Part shown: one piece after another, positions 15,785 to 24,757 of the stretch
Position numbering within the stretch: the stretch's first letter is position 1
How the letters are laid out: every line of letters starts with the position of its first letter
NCBI GenBank assembly: GCA_019454145.1
Contig: CP075366.1
Location: 537,564 to 601,563 of the forward strand
DNA length: 64,000 nt
Origin: Fimbriimonadaceae bacterium
GTDB lineage: Bacteria; Armatimonadota; Fimbriimonadia; Fimbriimonadales; Fimbriimonadaceae
Direction of reading: 5' to 3'
Program-made: the position numbers and the translations under genes
Notes under the pieces: model-generated
Database searches by the model: none
Told to the model about the DNA's origin: nothing
What the model saw: the letters and a program-made list of their open reading frames with translations, nothing else

Positions 15785-16181
15785 GAAAAACGCCCCGTCA
15801 AACGAAAAAGCCGCACTGATCGCGGAATTTGCAGACGATATGAAAGGTCTCGACATTGATGTGATGGATGTCCGAGAAAAAACATCGGTCACTGACTATT
15901 TTGTGATCTGTACGGGAACCAGCGATACACACGTTCGGGCGATTTGCGACCGAGTCGCTGAAAAACTACGCGATGTAGGAATCCGCCCAATCAGGCAATC
16001 AGACCGTAATGGCGACGGTGGTGGCTGGGTTCTGTTTGACTATGGCGATGTGATCTTCCACGTGATGATCGAGGAAAAGCGACAGTTCTACGATCTGGAG
16101 AGCTTTTGGAAGAACCTTCCTCGCGATCCAAACCTGTTTGAATCAGAAGATGCACCAGACAGTGAAGAATCTGCGTCCTAA
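15753..16181 (+). CDS. rsfS: Ribosomal silencing factor RsfS
   Basis: A protein of up to 142 residues that binds L14 and blocks subunit joining under nutrient stress. The core V-R-E-K-T-S-V-T-D-Y-F-V-I-C-T-G-T-S-D-T-H-V and the G-W-V-L-F-D-Y-G-D-V-I-F-H-V motif are diagnostic for the RsfS/Iojap family. The start is GTG at 15753, overlapping nadD. A second GTG at 15765 is equally possible, with GAGGA 14 bases before it. The C-terminal tail is acidic (E-D-A-P-D-S-E-E). It is coupled to nadD, the usual partner. Confidence 0.94.
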   Translation: MVYTVEQKVSKKNAPSNEKAALIAEFADDMKGLDIDVMDVREKTSVTDYFVICTGTSDTHVRAICDRVAEKLRDVGIRPIRQSDRNGDGGGWVLFDYGDVIFHVMIEEKRQFYDLESFWKNLPRDPNLFESEDAPDSEESAS

Positions 16182-16190
16182 CCACTGGTA

Positions 16191-16919
16191 GTGAGCGAAG
16201 AACCCCGAGAAGAAGAAGTCAGCGAAGAAACCTCTGAAACAGAGGTTGAAGAATCGTTTGAACCTGACCCTCCTGAAAAGGTAGCCGAGGCAGAGGGTTT
16301 GTTACGTCAGGCGAATCTCGCAAAAGTTCGCAAACAGGGCGCGGTTGCGGATCGTCTGCTCAAGGAAGCCGCTGAGATCGCTCCCAATTCTGCTGCCGTT
16401 TTGGAAGCGATAGGTGACGATTTTCAAGCTCGCAACCAATACCGCCGGGCAAAGGAAATGTACGGCAAGGCTCATAAAATTGATCCGACCAACCCGGTGA
16501 TAGAGAACAAATACGCTGAAATGGTTCTGAGGGTGGATTTGCACGTTGACCCGCTCACATTTGAAGCTAATTCAAGTTCTTATGCAAGTGGAAAATCGGC
16601 GGCGATTCTCAGCTTTATTGTGCCGGGAATGGGGCAGATCGTTTTAGAGAAATATGTCTTAGGCGGCACTATGTTTGCCATGTGGATTGGTGGGCTGATT
16701 GGCTTTTACCTCACCCCTGGCGGAGTTGCAGCCGTCCGAAATCTCTTTGGTACTCCGGCGCAAGGTGCGGCAAGTGAAGGTAATCCGCTCGGGTTTGCGT
16801 TTCTTGCCGTGACCGTATTTGCCTGGCTCTGGTCCGTTTCAAATATCAACGGTTCAACAAAAAGAATGGCGCCGCGCAAAATTGATCGCCCGACGCCACC
16901 TCCCGAAAGTTTGCTCTAG
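16191..16919 (+). CDS. TPR-containing membrane protein of unknown function
   Basis: A 242-residue protein. Residues 1-30 are very acidic (E-E-V-S-E-E-T-S-E-T-E-V-E-E). Residues about 30-108 look like two tetratricopeptide repeats, with A-V-L-E-A-I-G-D-D-F-Q-A-R-N-Q-Y-R-R-A as a clear repeat. Two or three membrane segments follow (about 132-150, 153-172 and 200-220). The start is GTG at 16191, nine bases after rsfS, so it probably ends the ribosome-assembly operon. A role in that process is possible by context only. It converges with the E2 gene with one base between the stops. Confidence 0.65.
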   Translation: MSEEPREEEVSEETSETEVEESFEPDPPEKVAEAEGLLRQANLAKVRKQGAVADRLLKEAAEIAPNSAAVLEAIGDDFQARNQYRRAKEMYGKAHKIDPTNPVIENKYAEMVLRVDLHVDPLTFEANSSSYASGKSAAILSFIVPGMGQIVLEKYVLGGTMFAMWIGGLIGFYLTPGGVAAVRNLFGTPAQGAASEGNPLGFAFLAVTVFAWLWSVSNINGSTKRMAPRKIDRPTPPPESLL

Positions 16920-16920
16920 A

Positions 16921-18150
16921 TTAGCTTAGTAATCGAGTTGGGTTTTCTAGTGCTTCCCGAACTAAGTTGATGAACTGAGCACCTACCGCACCGTCAACAA
17001 CTCTGTGGTCAAAAGATGCTGTGATGTTCATTCGCCAGCGGATTTCTAGCTCATCGTCATCGTTCACAACTGCTTTTTTGCCCGCCGAGCTAATCGCCAA
17101 AATTGCCGCATTTGGTTCGTTGATAATCGCAACGAAGTTATCTACATTCAGCATTCCCATGTTGCTGATGCTGAAAGTGCTTCCGCCCATTTCATTTGGA
17201 GTCAGCTTCCCTTCACGTGCTTTGCTGACGAGTCGCTTACTTTCTTCGCTGAGTTGTCGGAGAGTCATGCCATGCGCCCCGTGAATAACTGGAACTAGCA
17301 ATCCATCATCAACTGCAGCGGCAACGCCGATGTTGATGCTTCCATGTTGTAGCAACTCTTTGCCGTTGAATGTGGAATTCACAATCGGCATCTGTTGGAG
17401 TGCTAATACACTTGCCCGTACAACGAAATCGTTGACCGAAATCTTCCCGCCTTCTTCTTCCTTAAACAGATCCCGCAGGGCCATGATCTTTTCAAGATCA
17501 ACTTCTACTGTGACATAGAAATGAGGAACCGTCTGTTTGCTATGCTGAGTTCTGTCAGCAATGATTTCACGAAGTTTATTGAGAGGAATCTTAGTATCTG
17601 CTGCTGTTGGAGCAGAAATACTTGGCGCAGAAACTTTAGTTCCTTGCTGATCAATCGCCGCGCGGACATCCTTTTCGACAATTCTTCCGTTCGGGCCAGT
17701 GCCTTCTACTGTACTGAGATCAACCCCTGCTTCAGCCGCAATTCGCTTAGCCAGTGGACTAGCCTTAATGCGACCACTAGTGCTTGAAGGTGCTGGGGCA
17801 GATTCTGCTTCTTTCACTGGAGCGCTTGATGCGGCTACGGGAGCTTCTTCCTTTGCTTCGGTAGGAGCCGCAGACTTGGCTTTCCCGCTTCCCCAACCTT
17901 CGGGCAAGGATTCGCCATCTTTGAGAATTGCCGCGATTGGCTTACCAACTGGGACAGTTTCGCCAGCTTGGATGAGAAATCCAGTGAGTTTGCCCTTGCC
18001 AGGCGCTTCCAGCTCAAGGGTTGCCTTATCGGTTTGGATGTTGCCGATGACCTCCCCGGATTTCACCGTGTCGCCATCTTTCTTCAACCATTCAAGGAGG
18101 GTTCCTTCCTCCATCCCGTCGCCCATCTTGGGCATGATCACTTCGGTCAT
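16921..18150 (-). CDS. 2-oxo acid dehydrogenase E2, dihydrolipoamide acyltransferase (pyruvate-type)
   Basis: A 409-residue enzyme. The lipoyl domain (1-78) carries the lipoylated Lys in T-D-K-A-T-L-E, the peripheral subunit-binding domain (about 128-163) contains A-S-P-L-A-K-R-I-A and G-T-G-P-N-G-R-I, and the catalytic domain (about 185-409) ends with S-F-D-H-R-V-V-D-G, holding the active-site His and Asp. The Ala/Pro/Ser/Glu linkers are typical. It transfers the acyl group to CoA within the dehydrogenase complex. The single lipoyl domain is like Gram-positive and alphaproteobacterial PdhC. No E1 or E3 gene is adjacent, so the substrate (pyruvate favoured) is inferred from the motif type alone. 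Confidence 0.9.
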   Translation of the reverse strand: MTEVIMPKMGDGMEEGTLLEWLKKDGDTVKSGEVIGNIQTDKATLELEAPGKGKLTGFLIQAGETVPVGKPIAAILKDGESLPEGWGSGKAKSAAPTEAKEEAPVAASSAPVKEAESAPAPSSTSGRIKASPLAKRIAAEAGVDLSTVEGTGPNGRIVEKDVRAAIDQQGTKVSAPSISAPTAADTKIPLNKLREIIADRTQHSKQTVPHFYVTVEVDLEKIMALRDLFKEEEGGKISVNDFVVRASVLALQQMPIVNSTFNGKELLQHGSINIGVAAAVDDGLLVPVIHGAHGMTLRQLSEESKRLVSKAREGKLTPNEMGGSTFSISNMGMLNVDNFVAIINEPNAAILAISSAGKKAVVNDDDELEIRWRMNITASFDHRVVDGAVGAQFINLVREALENPTRLLS

Positions 18151-18270
18151 GTTTTAAACTTCCGTTCAGATTAGTGCAATCGCGGCACTGGTTGGCGACA
18201 CCCTTGTCTCCGGTTCACAGTCTACGCGGAAACGGGATATATTCTCCCGGTCCGTCCTGACTATTTTGAA

Positions 18271-19284
18271 TTATCGGATAGATTCCAGGGCTAACGCCGC
18301 CCCGCCCAATATTCCGGCATCTTCGTCCTGCTCAGCCAACTTGATGGTGCAGTCCTTGAATAGAGACGGAATCGCAATATTTTCCGCTTCCTGAATGAGG
18401 TACGGCATAAACCATTCATTGGCTTTACTGATCTGGCCGCCGATTGCAAAAATATCAGGCGCGAAAATATTGATCAGGCTCCCTGCTCCCATTCCGAGGA
18501 ATTGTCCGTACTCTCGCCAAACTTCTCTCGCCAGCGTGTCGCCTTTAGCCGCCGCTTCACTGATCGTAGCTGGGGTGATTTTGCTCCTATCTCCTTCGAC
18601 CAAATCGCTGATAATTGACTTACGTCCTCGGTTGAGCCGATGCTGAGCACGGCGGATAATCGCATCACGTTGGCAATAGGCTTCCAGCGATCCGTAGGCT
18701 CCAGCTGTGCAATCAAGGCCATTCATGCTAAGAATCGTGTGGCCCAACTCGCCACCGCCAAGATTTCCACCTAACAGAAGCAATGGTCCTTCGGCCTTGC
18801 CAAAAACCGAACTTGGGGCCATCACAACCCCGCCTCCGATTCCCGTACCGAGTGTCAGCATGACCAAACACTTAGCAGAGTTTCTTCCTGTGCCGAATCT
18901 GTATTCACCAAGTGCGGCGACGTTGGCATCGTTGCCCATAACAAACAGCAATCCAGTACGATCCTCAAGTGGTTGTTTCAGCGGAACGTTTTCCCAGTAC
19001 CGGAAAACGCCGTCCACAACTTTCCCAAAGTTTGGAGCCCATTTCACCAGGCCACTCGCGTCATCAACATGACCAGGAACCGCTAATCCAACGGCCGAGA
19101 CATCTGTTTTCGCTGAGCTCGCCGCTTGACGTACCGTGAGTGCACATGACTCTAAAATCTGCTCTGTGCCGCTTTGCGCTAGGCTTGGATTTTCAAATCG
19201 CTCACCCGCGGGAGAACCGTCTTCAAAAATGGCTTGAGCACGGACGTTTGTGCCTCCCAGGTCTACTCCAATCACACATTTCAT
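18271..19284 (-). CDS. ROK-family sugar kinase (glucokinase-like)
   Basis: A 337-residue kinase of the ROK family. The phosphate-binding loop is V-I-G-V-D-L-G-G-T-N-V-R near residues 4-15, and G-T-G-I-G-G-G is the second ATP motif. The E-L-G-H-T-I-L segment holds the zinc-ligand His, but the usual C-x-C-G-x-x-G-C-x-E zinc motif is reduced to D-C-T-A-G-A-Y-G-S-L-E, with only one Cys. Catalytic N-D-A in G-N-D-A-N-V-A-A-L-G-E is present. A frame extension of 41 codons upstream is not family-like, so ATG 19284 is chosen. It is divergent from the MoxR gene. Glucose is the likely substrate but is not certain. Confidence 0.88.
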   Translation of the reverse strand: MKCVIGVDLGGTNVRAQAIFEDGSPAGERFENPSLAQSGTEQILESCALTVRQAASSAKTDVSAVGLAVPGHVDDASGLVKWAPNFGKVVDGVFRYWENVPLKQPLEDRTGLLFVMGNDANVAALGEYRFGTGRNSAKCLVMLTLGTGIGGGVVMAPSSVFGKAEGPLLLLGGNLGGGELGHTILSMNGLDCTAGAYGSLEAYCQRDAIIRRAQHRLNRGRKSIISDLVEGDRSKITPATISEAAAKGDTLAREVWREYGQFLGMGAGSLINIFAPDIFAIGGQISKANEWFMPYLIQEAENIAIPSLFKDCTIKLAEQDEDAGILGGAALALESIR

Positions 19285-19384
19285 GTTGAACGGCTCATTA
19301 TGCACCCGGGACTTCTGAAGAGATGTAACGCTTGAGGCCTGTGGCGTCGTATTATGCAGGAAGGCTCCATGTAGAGAGTCAATT

Positions 19385-19400
19385 GGAGGAACGGGGTTTG
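19385..19400 (+). promoter_or_regulatory. Ribosome binding site and TTG start of the MoxR gene
   Basis: GGAGGA at 19385-19390 is followed after seven bases by TTG (19398-19400). This is the strongest Shine-Dalgarno in the region and decides the MoxR start over a TTG at 19332 and an ATG at 19434. Confidence 0.65.
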
Positions 19401-20351
19401 TCGCCAAACGAAATACAGAAAATTGCCAACGCGATGATTGATGAAATCAGTCGCATTATTGTCGGGAAAAGAGAAACAGTTGAAGAATGTGTACTAGCAC
19501 TCCTTTGTAGCGGTCACGTTTTGATCGAAGACGTCCCGGGCGTTGGTAAAACCACCTTAGCAAAAGCGATATCAAAAGTTATAGGCGGCGAATTTCGTCG
19601 GGTTCAGTTCACGCCCGATTTGCTACCGAGCGACATCACTGGCTCATCCATTTTCAATACGGAAACGCGCGAATTTGAATTTCGACAAGGCCCGTTATTC
19701 TGCAACGTTGTGCTGGTAGACGAAGTTAACCGGGCAACACCTAAAACTCAGGCCGCGCTCTTAGAAGCAATGGAAGAACGCCAGGTCACTAGCGATGGTA
19801 TCACTCGAAAGCTACCCGAGCCGTTTTTTGTATTGGCAACTCAGAACAACATTGAAATGACAGGGACTTATCCTCTGCCAGAAGCTCAACTCGACAGATT
19901 CTTTTCCCGAGTTGCCATTGGTTACCCAGATCGGGATGCGGAAGCAGAAGTTCTCCGCAACCAGCAAACGGTTCACCCTATTGACTCAGTTCAACAAATT
20001 ATCGAGATGAGCGAGTTAGTCGCGGCCCAAAAGGCAGTAAGGGAAATTTCCGTTCACGACTCCATCCGCGAGTACGTCGTGGACATCGTTCGTAGCACCC
20101 GCGAAAACAATCAACTAATGCTTGGTTCATCTCCTCGCGGTTCGCTTTATTTAATGCACGCAGGTCAGGCGATGGCGGCAATTCAAGGTTTGGATTACGT
20201 TCGCCCAGATGATATCAAAGCGGTTGCTCCATCGGTTCTCGGCCACCGTATCATTGTTCGAGGCGAAGTGCGGGCGAAAGGACTTGGCGGTGTAGATATC
20301 ATCAATCAAGTTCTGAGCGCGGTGCCTGCACCGGTTCCGGCGACTGCTTAA
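19398..20351 (+). CDS. MoxR-family AAA+ ATPase
   Basis: A 317-residue AAA+ chaperone-like ATPase. Motifs are Walker A D-V-P-G-V-G-K-T-T, Walker B V-L-V-D-E-V-N-R-A, sensor 1 A-T-Q-N-N and the arginine-finger region. MoxR ATPases help assemble or activate partner proteins, commonly with a DUF58 protein and a transglutaminase-like membrane protein encoded next to them, which is the case here. The TTG start is chosen from its strong ribosome site. The gene is 12 bases from the DUF58 gene, so the set is an operon. Confidence 0.92.
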   Translation: MSPNEIQKIANAMIDEISRIIVGKRETVEECVLALLCSGHVLIEDVPGVGKTTLAKAISKVIGGEFRRVQFTPDLLPSDITGSSIFNTETREFEFRQGPLFCNVVLVDEVNRATPKTQAALLEAMEERQVTSDGITRKLPEPFFVLATQNNIEMTGTYPLPEAQLDRFFSRVAIGYPDRDAEAEVLRNQQTVHPIDSVQQIIEMSELVAAQKAVREISVHDSIREYVVDIVRSTRENNQLMLGSSPRGSLYLMHAGQAMAAIQGLDYVRPDDIKAVAPSVLGHRIIVRGEVRAKGLGGVDIINQVLSAVPAPVPATA

Positions 20352-20363
20352 TCTGGAGTTCCA

Positions 20364-21572
20364 TTGAGAATCACCCGCTACGCCGGAATATCCATGAGTT
20401 GGGCGGCAGTTTTTCTGCTCGTGATGGCTGTTCTTGTGTATTCACCAATGCTGTTTTACATGGCTACGGCAATGATTGTCACTATCAGTGCGGCCCGCTT
20501 GCAAGCATGGTTGGCGGTTCGATATCTGCGGTTTGAACGCTATGCACCTCCAGCAGTTAAAGTCGGCGAACAAGTCACAGTTGAAATTGTGGTTTGGAGC
20601 GAACGAGAGCTAAAACGGCCTCTGATCACGATCAGGGATCACTTGCCTAGTCGGCTGATCGTCAAAAATCGCACACACAGCCTTCCGGTTGCACCAAGCT
20701 ATGACCAACCAATTCGCACTAAATACAGTTTTATTCCAACGCGTCGCGGGCGATACACATGGGAGCGACTCACCGCTATTGGAACCGATGCACTCGGTCT
20801 TGTTTCGCTTGAAAAATCGTATCACACAGACATAGTGGAACTAGAGGTGTATCCGACCCCTCTTCCCGTCAACGCAGAAATCCGTCCCTTGCTTGGTTGG
20901 GGGGCCAGCGACTTAGATAGCGGGCGAACCCACGGCTCAGGGCTTGATCCCAAAGGGATTCGAGAATTCTCGTTTGGCGATCCAATTCGTTACATTCATT
21001 GGCGCAGCACCGCCAAAACTGGAAAGGTGATGGTCAAGGAATTCGAAACGGGTTCAGGCGTATCGATGAATTTCCTTCTTCAGCGCACTGAAGGAACAGA
21101 CTACGGTAGCGAAGAGACTTCAACCTTTGAGGCAATGTGTAGTCATGCGTTGTACTTAGCAACGGACTACGCAAAGAAGGGAGCAATTGTCGTATTCCCG
21201 ATCCAAGAATCTGTCGAAAGAGCAATGTCTGAGCACCCAGAGGCGCGGGAGAGAACAGTGAGAAGCTTACTCACCGACATCATGCCGACCGCAAAAGAAA
21301 CCCTGAGTGACGATCTCTATTCTTTACGCGGAAAACTGCGTGAAGGTGAAACCGTTGTCCTCTTAATTGCTGAGCAAGATTCGGCTTTAGCAGATACGAT
21401 CACAGGATGGCCGGGAGTTCAGTTCGTGGTAATGGTTTACGATCCCGCAGAATATATCGCTGGCAAACAAATTCGATCTCCAAAATCAGCATCCGAGCCA
21501 AGCTACATTGATACTCTTGAAAGAGCGGGAGCGAGGATCATTCTTATGCCACGCAAGGAGCAAGTTTCGTGA
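20364..21572 (+). CDS. DUF58 domain membrane-anchored protein
   Basis: A 402-residue protein with two N-terminal membrane segments (about 10-30 and 32-52), a beta-rich region, and a DUF58 core with the signature G-I-R-E-F-S-F-G-D-P-I-R-Y-I-H-W-R-S-T-A-K near residues 193-213. The function of DUF58 is not firmly known. It is a usual partner of MoxR. The start is TTG at 20364 with GGAG five bases upstream. The stop overlaps the next gene start by 4 bases (GTGA), implying coupling. Confidence 0.88.
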   Translation: MRITRYAGISMSWAAVFLLVMAVLVYSPMLFYMATAMIVTISAARLQAWLAVRYLRFERYAPPAVKVGEQVTVEIVVWSERELKRPLITIRDHLPSRLIVKNRTHSLPVAPSYDQPIRTKYSFIPTRRGRYTWERLTAIGTDALGLVSLEKSYHTDIVELEVYPTPLPVNAEIRPLLGWGASDLDSGRTHGSGLDPKGIREFSFGDPIRYIHWRSTAKTGKVMVKEFETGSGVSMNFLLQRTEGTDYGSEETSTFEAMCSHALYLATDYAKKGAIVVFPIQESVERAMSEHPEARERTVRSLLTDIMPTAKETLSDDLYSLRGKLREGETVVLLIAEQDSALADTITGWPGVQFVVMVYDPAEYIAGKQIRSPKSASEPSYIDTLERAGARIILMPRKEQVS

Positions 21573-23671
21573 AGCGGTTTGCCGTAGAGAAAGGTTGGCT
21601 CGATCACTTGCTTGCTATTCTTCCGGGAATCATGGGCGTTTACGCGGTTGCAATGAGCGTTTCAAAGCCTCAACTTGCATCGATGCTGGCGGTGATTGTT
21701 GCCCTCTCCGGAATTGCGGGTTACGGGCTATCGCTGGCTTTTGAAGGCACAAAAACTCACGGCATAGATGCATGGCTGTTCGCCATTCTTGGATTACTTG
21801 GCTTCTTCTCATCAAGAGCGATCAACGGAATGTTGCCAGAAGAAGGATTTCCATTCGCTATTCTCGCGGCCGTGATGATGTTTGCACTTCTTGTGGCAGG
21901 CGGACTGTTCGCATGGCGCGACGCAACCTTACTGTTCCTCAGCCTTCCATCTCTTGTTCTGTTTGGCTTAGTTGGAACGATTGACACCTGGCGACCGGGG
22001 TTATTCCTATTCTGCGGCTACCTGCTGTGTATAGCTTTGCTGTACGCAAGAGTGCATCAACGCACTATGATTCGGTGGGCTACGGAAGGAGGAAGTGATT
22101 CCAAATTGCTACGACGTGACGTGTGGCGTTGGATGGCTGGCCCTGAATATGCATTTGCGGCCGCAGGAACAATTATTCTGCTTAGTTTTGTCGGCGCACC
22201 TGTAATTCAAGGTTCGTTAACTGGCGTATCAGAAAATTTCAGGCTAACCGTTCAGTCTCAGGTGCGAAATTCTATCCCTCAAGGAAACAGAAATCAAAGA
22301 ACTCCCCCATCAGTCGTAGTTGGCCGGGGGCCTTCCAATTTAAGCGATGAACTTTTATTTACAGTAAAGATGAGTGAGCCGCATTATCTAAAAACTCAGA
22401 GCTACTCAGATTACAGTCCACGTGGATGGAACCACGGGGGTGGCGTTTCTTACACCAGTTTAGGATTTTCAATAGCACCAGAACAATTAAAGGGCCGCCG
22501 TTCAATTCCAATCCCAGCGGCAGAAGAAGCACCGAAACCGAAACTAATACAAACCACAATTAGAAAAAACAGTGAGATCAAGTCTATTCTTCCTGTGCCT
22601 GGTCCAATTGTAGAAGTAGACGATACGAATATGCGTTTTAATGAAGCGCCAAACGGAATGTTGCTGTTTGACCAAAAAACGAGTACCGGTGAGCAACGTC
22701 GACCGCCGATTAGCGAGGATTTCACTTTCCTCTCGCAGGTAACCGATATCGCGAATATCGAATATCCAACTGATGAAGATGTTAAGATTGCAGAACCCTA
22801 TGGCTCCTACGACGAGGGATTTGCCGTTGATCGAAACATCAGCAAAAAATTGATTAGCGAAGCCCGTGCGTTAACTCAAGACAGTCCCACCATCTATCTC
22901 AAACTCCACGCAATAAAAGAAGCAATCTCTTCCAAATGTAAATACAATCTTCAGACAGAAGCGATTCCATCAAACGTAGATGTTGCGGAGTATTTTTACT
23001 TCACTTCAAAAGAAGGATACTGTGATCACTTTGCTACAACTTTCACCGCTATGGCGATGGGAATTGGGTTAAAAGCACGGTACGTTACTGGTTATCTGAT
23101 AGACCCCAAAAAGGTCGATGAAAACGGTGATTACATAGTTAGAGAAAACCAGAGCCACGCTTGGAGCGAAGTGTTTATCCCCAACTATGGCTGGGTTGCT
23201 TTCGATGCTACCGAAGGTGCTCAGAACATCACGCCAGCAGATGGTTCTAACAACTTTCTCGCTGTCATCAAAAAGTTCTTTACAGAAAACGTTAGTTCAA
23301 TTTTTGCCGCAATTGGGATCGCCTCTTTAGTTGGCGTATTTCTACTTTGGCAACGGCGACCAACTACAGAAGAAAAATTGAATACACGCAGGGCGGCAGT
23401 ATTGAATGCCAACCGATTCCAAAAGAGCCTTGAACTTCTCGCTGGGCATCCCAAACGTTTTAGCCAAACTCACCGTGAATTCGCGGATTTCCATCAAGAG
23501 CGGCTGGGTAAAGCTTATTCTGCCGCATTGCCACTCCTCAGTACGATTGAGCGATCGTTATTCGGCAAAAATGATTTAGATCCAGATGAGTTCAAAGCCC
23601 TCAAAGATCAAGTCAGCCAATTCGAGGAACTCAGCAAACGTCTCGCCAAGGATCACAAGCGCAAAGCATAA
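21569..23671 (+). CDS. Transglutaminase-like membrane protein (TgpA/DUF3488 type)
   Basis: A 700-residue protein with about six N-terminal membrane helices (roughly 12-225), an extracytoplasmic transglutaminase-like domain and a further membrane segment (about 573-592) followed by a cytoplasmic tail. The catalytic triad is visible: Cys in E-G-Y-C-D-H-F-A, His in Q-S-H-A-W-S-E and Asp in A-F-D-A-T-E-G. Proteins of this layout act at the envelope, as peptidases or cross-linkers, with DUF58 and MoxR. GTG 21569 overlaps the DUF58 stop. Confidence 0.9.
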   Translation: MKRFAVEKGWLDHLLAILPGIMGVYAVAMSVSKPQLASMLAVIVALSGIAGYGLSLAFEGTKTHGIDAWLFAILGLLGFFSSRAINGMLPEEGFPFAILAAVMMFALLVAGGLFAWRDATLLFLSLPSLVLFGLVGTIDTWRPGLFLFCGYLLCIALLYARVHQRTMIRWATEGGSDSKLLRRDVWRWMAGPEYAFAAAGTIILLSFVGAPVIQGSLTGVSENFRLTVQSQVRNSIPQGNRNQRTPPSVVVGRGPSNLSDELLFTVKMSEPHYLKTQSYSDYSPRGWNHGGGVSYTSLGFSIAPEQLKGRRSIPIPAAEEAPKPKLIQTTIRKNSEIKSILPVPGPIVEVDDTNMRFNEAPNGMLLFDQKTSTGEQRRPPISEDFTFLSQVTDIANIEYPTDEDVKIAEPYGSYDEGFAVDRNISKKLISEARALTQDSPTIYLKLHAIKEAISSKCKYNLQTEAIPSNVDVAEYFYFTSKEGYCDHFATTFTAMAMGIGLKARYVTGYLIDPKKVDENGDYIVRENQSHAWSEVFIPNYGWVAFDATEGAQNITPADGSNNFLAVIKKFFTENVSSIFAAIGIASLVGVFLLWQRRPTTEEKLNTRRAAVLNANRFQKSLELLAGHPKRFSQTHREFADFHQERLGKAYSAALPLLSTIERSLFGKNDLDPDEFKALKDQVSQFEELSKRLAKDHKRKA

Positions 23672-23683
23672 TGAAATCAGGTT

Positions 23684-24757
23684 ATGGCAACTGATTTCGC
23701 AAAGATTGCTCAAAACCGCTTGATTCTCATTGATGGAAGTCATGCGGCAGAGCGGCGGCGTGCGATGATCTCGCTATTGCAAGAAGTTGATCTTGACGGC
23801 AACGACGCGATGGACAAAGAAACCATCGTCGCAAACGAAAAACCGTTTGCGGAATGGGTTGCTTCTGCTTCTACAATCCCATTTTTCGCGGATCGCCGGT
23901 GTGTCATCATCCGAAACCTTGCTCGGGTTGATACAGACACAGCAGCAGAAAGCCTTGCTCTGACGAATCTCAAAACTTTGCCTGAATCAGCTCTACTGAT
24001 TCTGATTGTTGACGACGAACCAGTCAAAGACGAACGCTCAAGCCGGAGTACATCAGCAACGGCTTGGCGAAAAGTTGTGAAAGATAACGGTGGAGTTGTC
24101 CTCACCTTTGAAGCGGCTAAGGAAAAGTCTGTTCCTGCCATTCGCGAACTCACCCAAAGCTACGGCAAAAAGATTTCCCCGCGAGCCGCAACCCTGTTAT
24201 TAGAAATGGTCGCGGGGAAATCAGATCGAGCGGAAGAAGAACTTCAAAAGTTAGCGATCTACGTTGGTGGTGCGCCCGAAATAAACGAAGACGATCTTCG
24301 AAATTGTGTCACTCCAGAACCCGAGTACAACATCTGGCACATGCTCGATGCGATGATGAATGGCGACCAGCGGCGCGCTCTCCAGCAATTCCTGATCATC
24401 AAATCTCAGACCAGAGACTTCCGAAGTGAAGCTCAGCGCATTATGCCCGTCATAATCGGTTACCTGCGCACTGTTTGGCAAGCGCTAGGCCACCTAGAGC
24501 GGAATCCTGGCCCGCACCCCCGAGACTGGGAGCCATCGGAGAAAGGATTTTCTAAGGGGCCAGATTGGCAACAAGAACGCAATACGAGAATTGCAAGACG
24601 GCTTGATTACAACCAACTCCTCAACTGCCTTCAAGAGTTGCAGCTCGCTAACGAAAGAGTCAACGGTCAATTGCCAGCGTTCACACCGGAAGAAACGATT
24701 GAGCAACTGATTCTGAGAATCTGTGAAATATGCGGCAAGAAAACTGCTGCCGTTTAA
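23684..24757 (+). CDS. holA: DNA polymerase III delta subunit (clamp loader)
   Basis: A 357-residue protein resembling HolA, the clamp-loader delta subunit that opens the beta sliding clamp. It has the N-terminal pattern L-I-L-I-D-G-S-H-A, then P-F-F-A-D-R-R-C-V-I-I, S-A-L-L-I-L-I-V-D-D and the C-terminal helical region with F-L-I-I-K-S-Q and L-Q-E-L-Q-L-A-N. As in the family, no ATP-binding loop is present. It follows the transglutaminase gene by 12 bases and may share its transcript, although the functions are unrelated. The convergent neighbour is dnaB, with the two stop codons adjacent. Confidence 0.82.
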   Translation: MATDFAKIAQNRLILIDGSHAAERRRAMISLLQEVDLDGNDAMDKETIVANEKPFAEWVASASTIPFFADRRCVIIRNLARVDTDTAAESLALTNLKTLPESALLILIVDDEPVKDERSSRSTSATAWRKVVKDNGGVVLTFEAAKEKSVPAIRELTQSYGKKISPRAATLLLEMVAGKSDRAEEELQKLAIYVGGAPEINEDDLRNCVTPEPEYNIWHMLDAMMNGDQRRALQQFLIIKSQTRDFRSEAQRIMPVIIGYLRTVWQALGHLERNPGPHPRDWEPSEKGFSKGPDWQQERNTRIARRLDYNQLLNCLQELQLANERVNGQLPAFTPEETIEQLILRICEICGKKTAAV

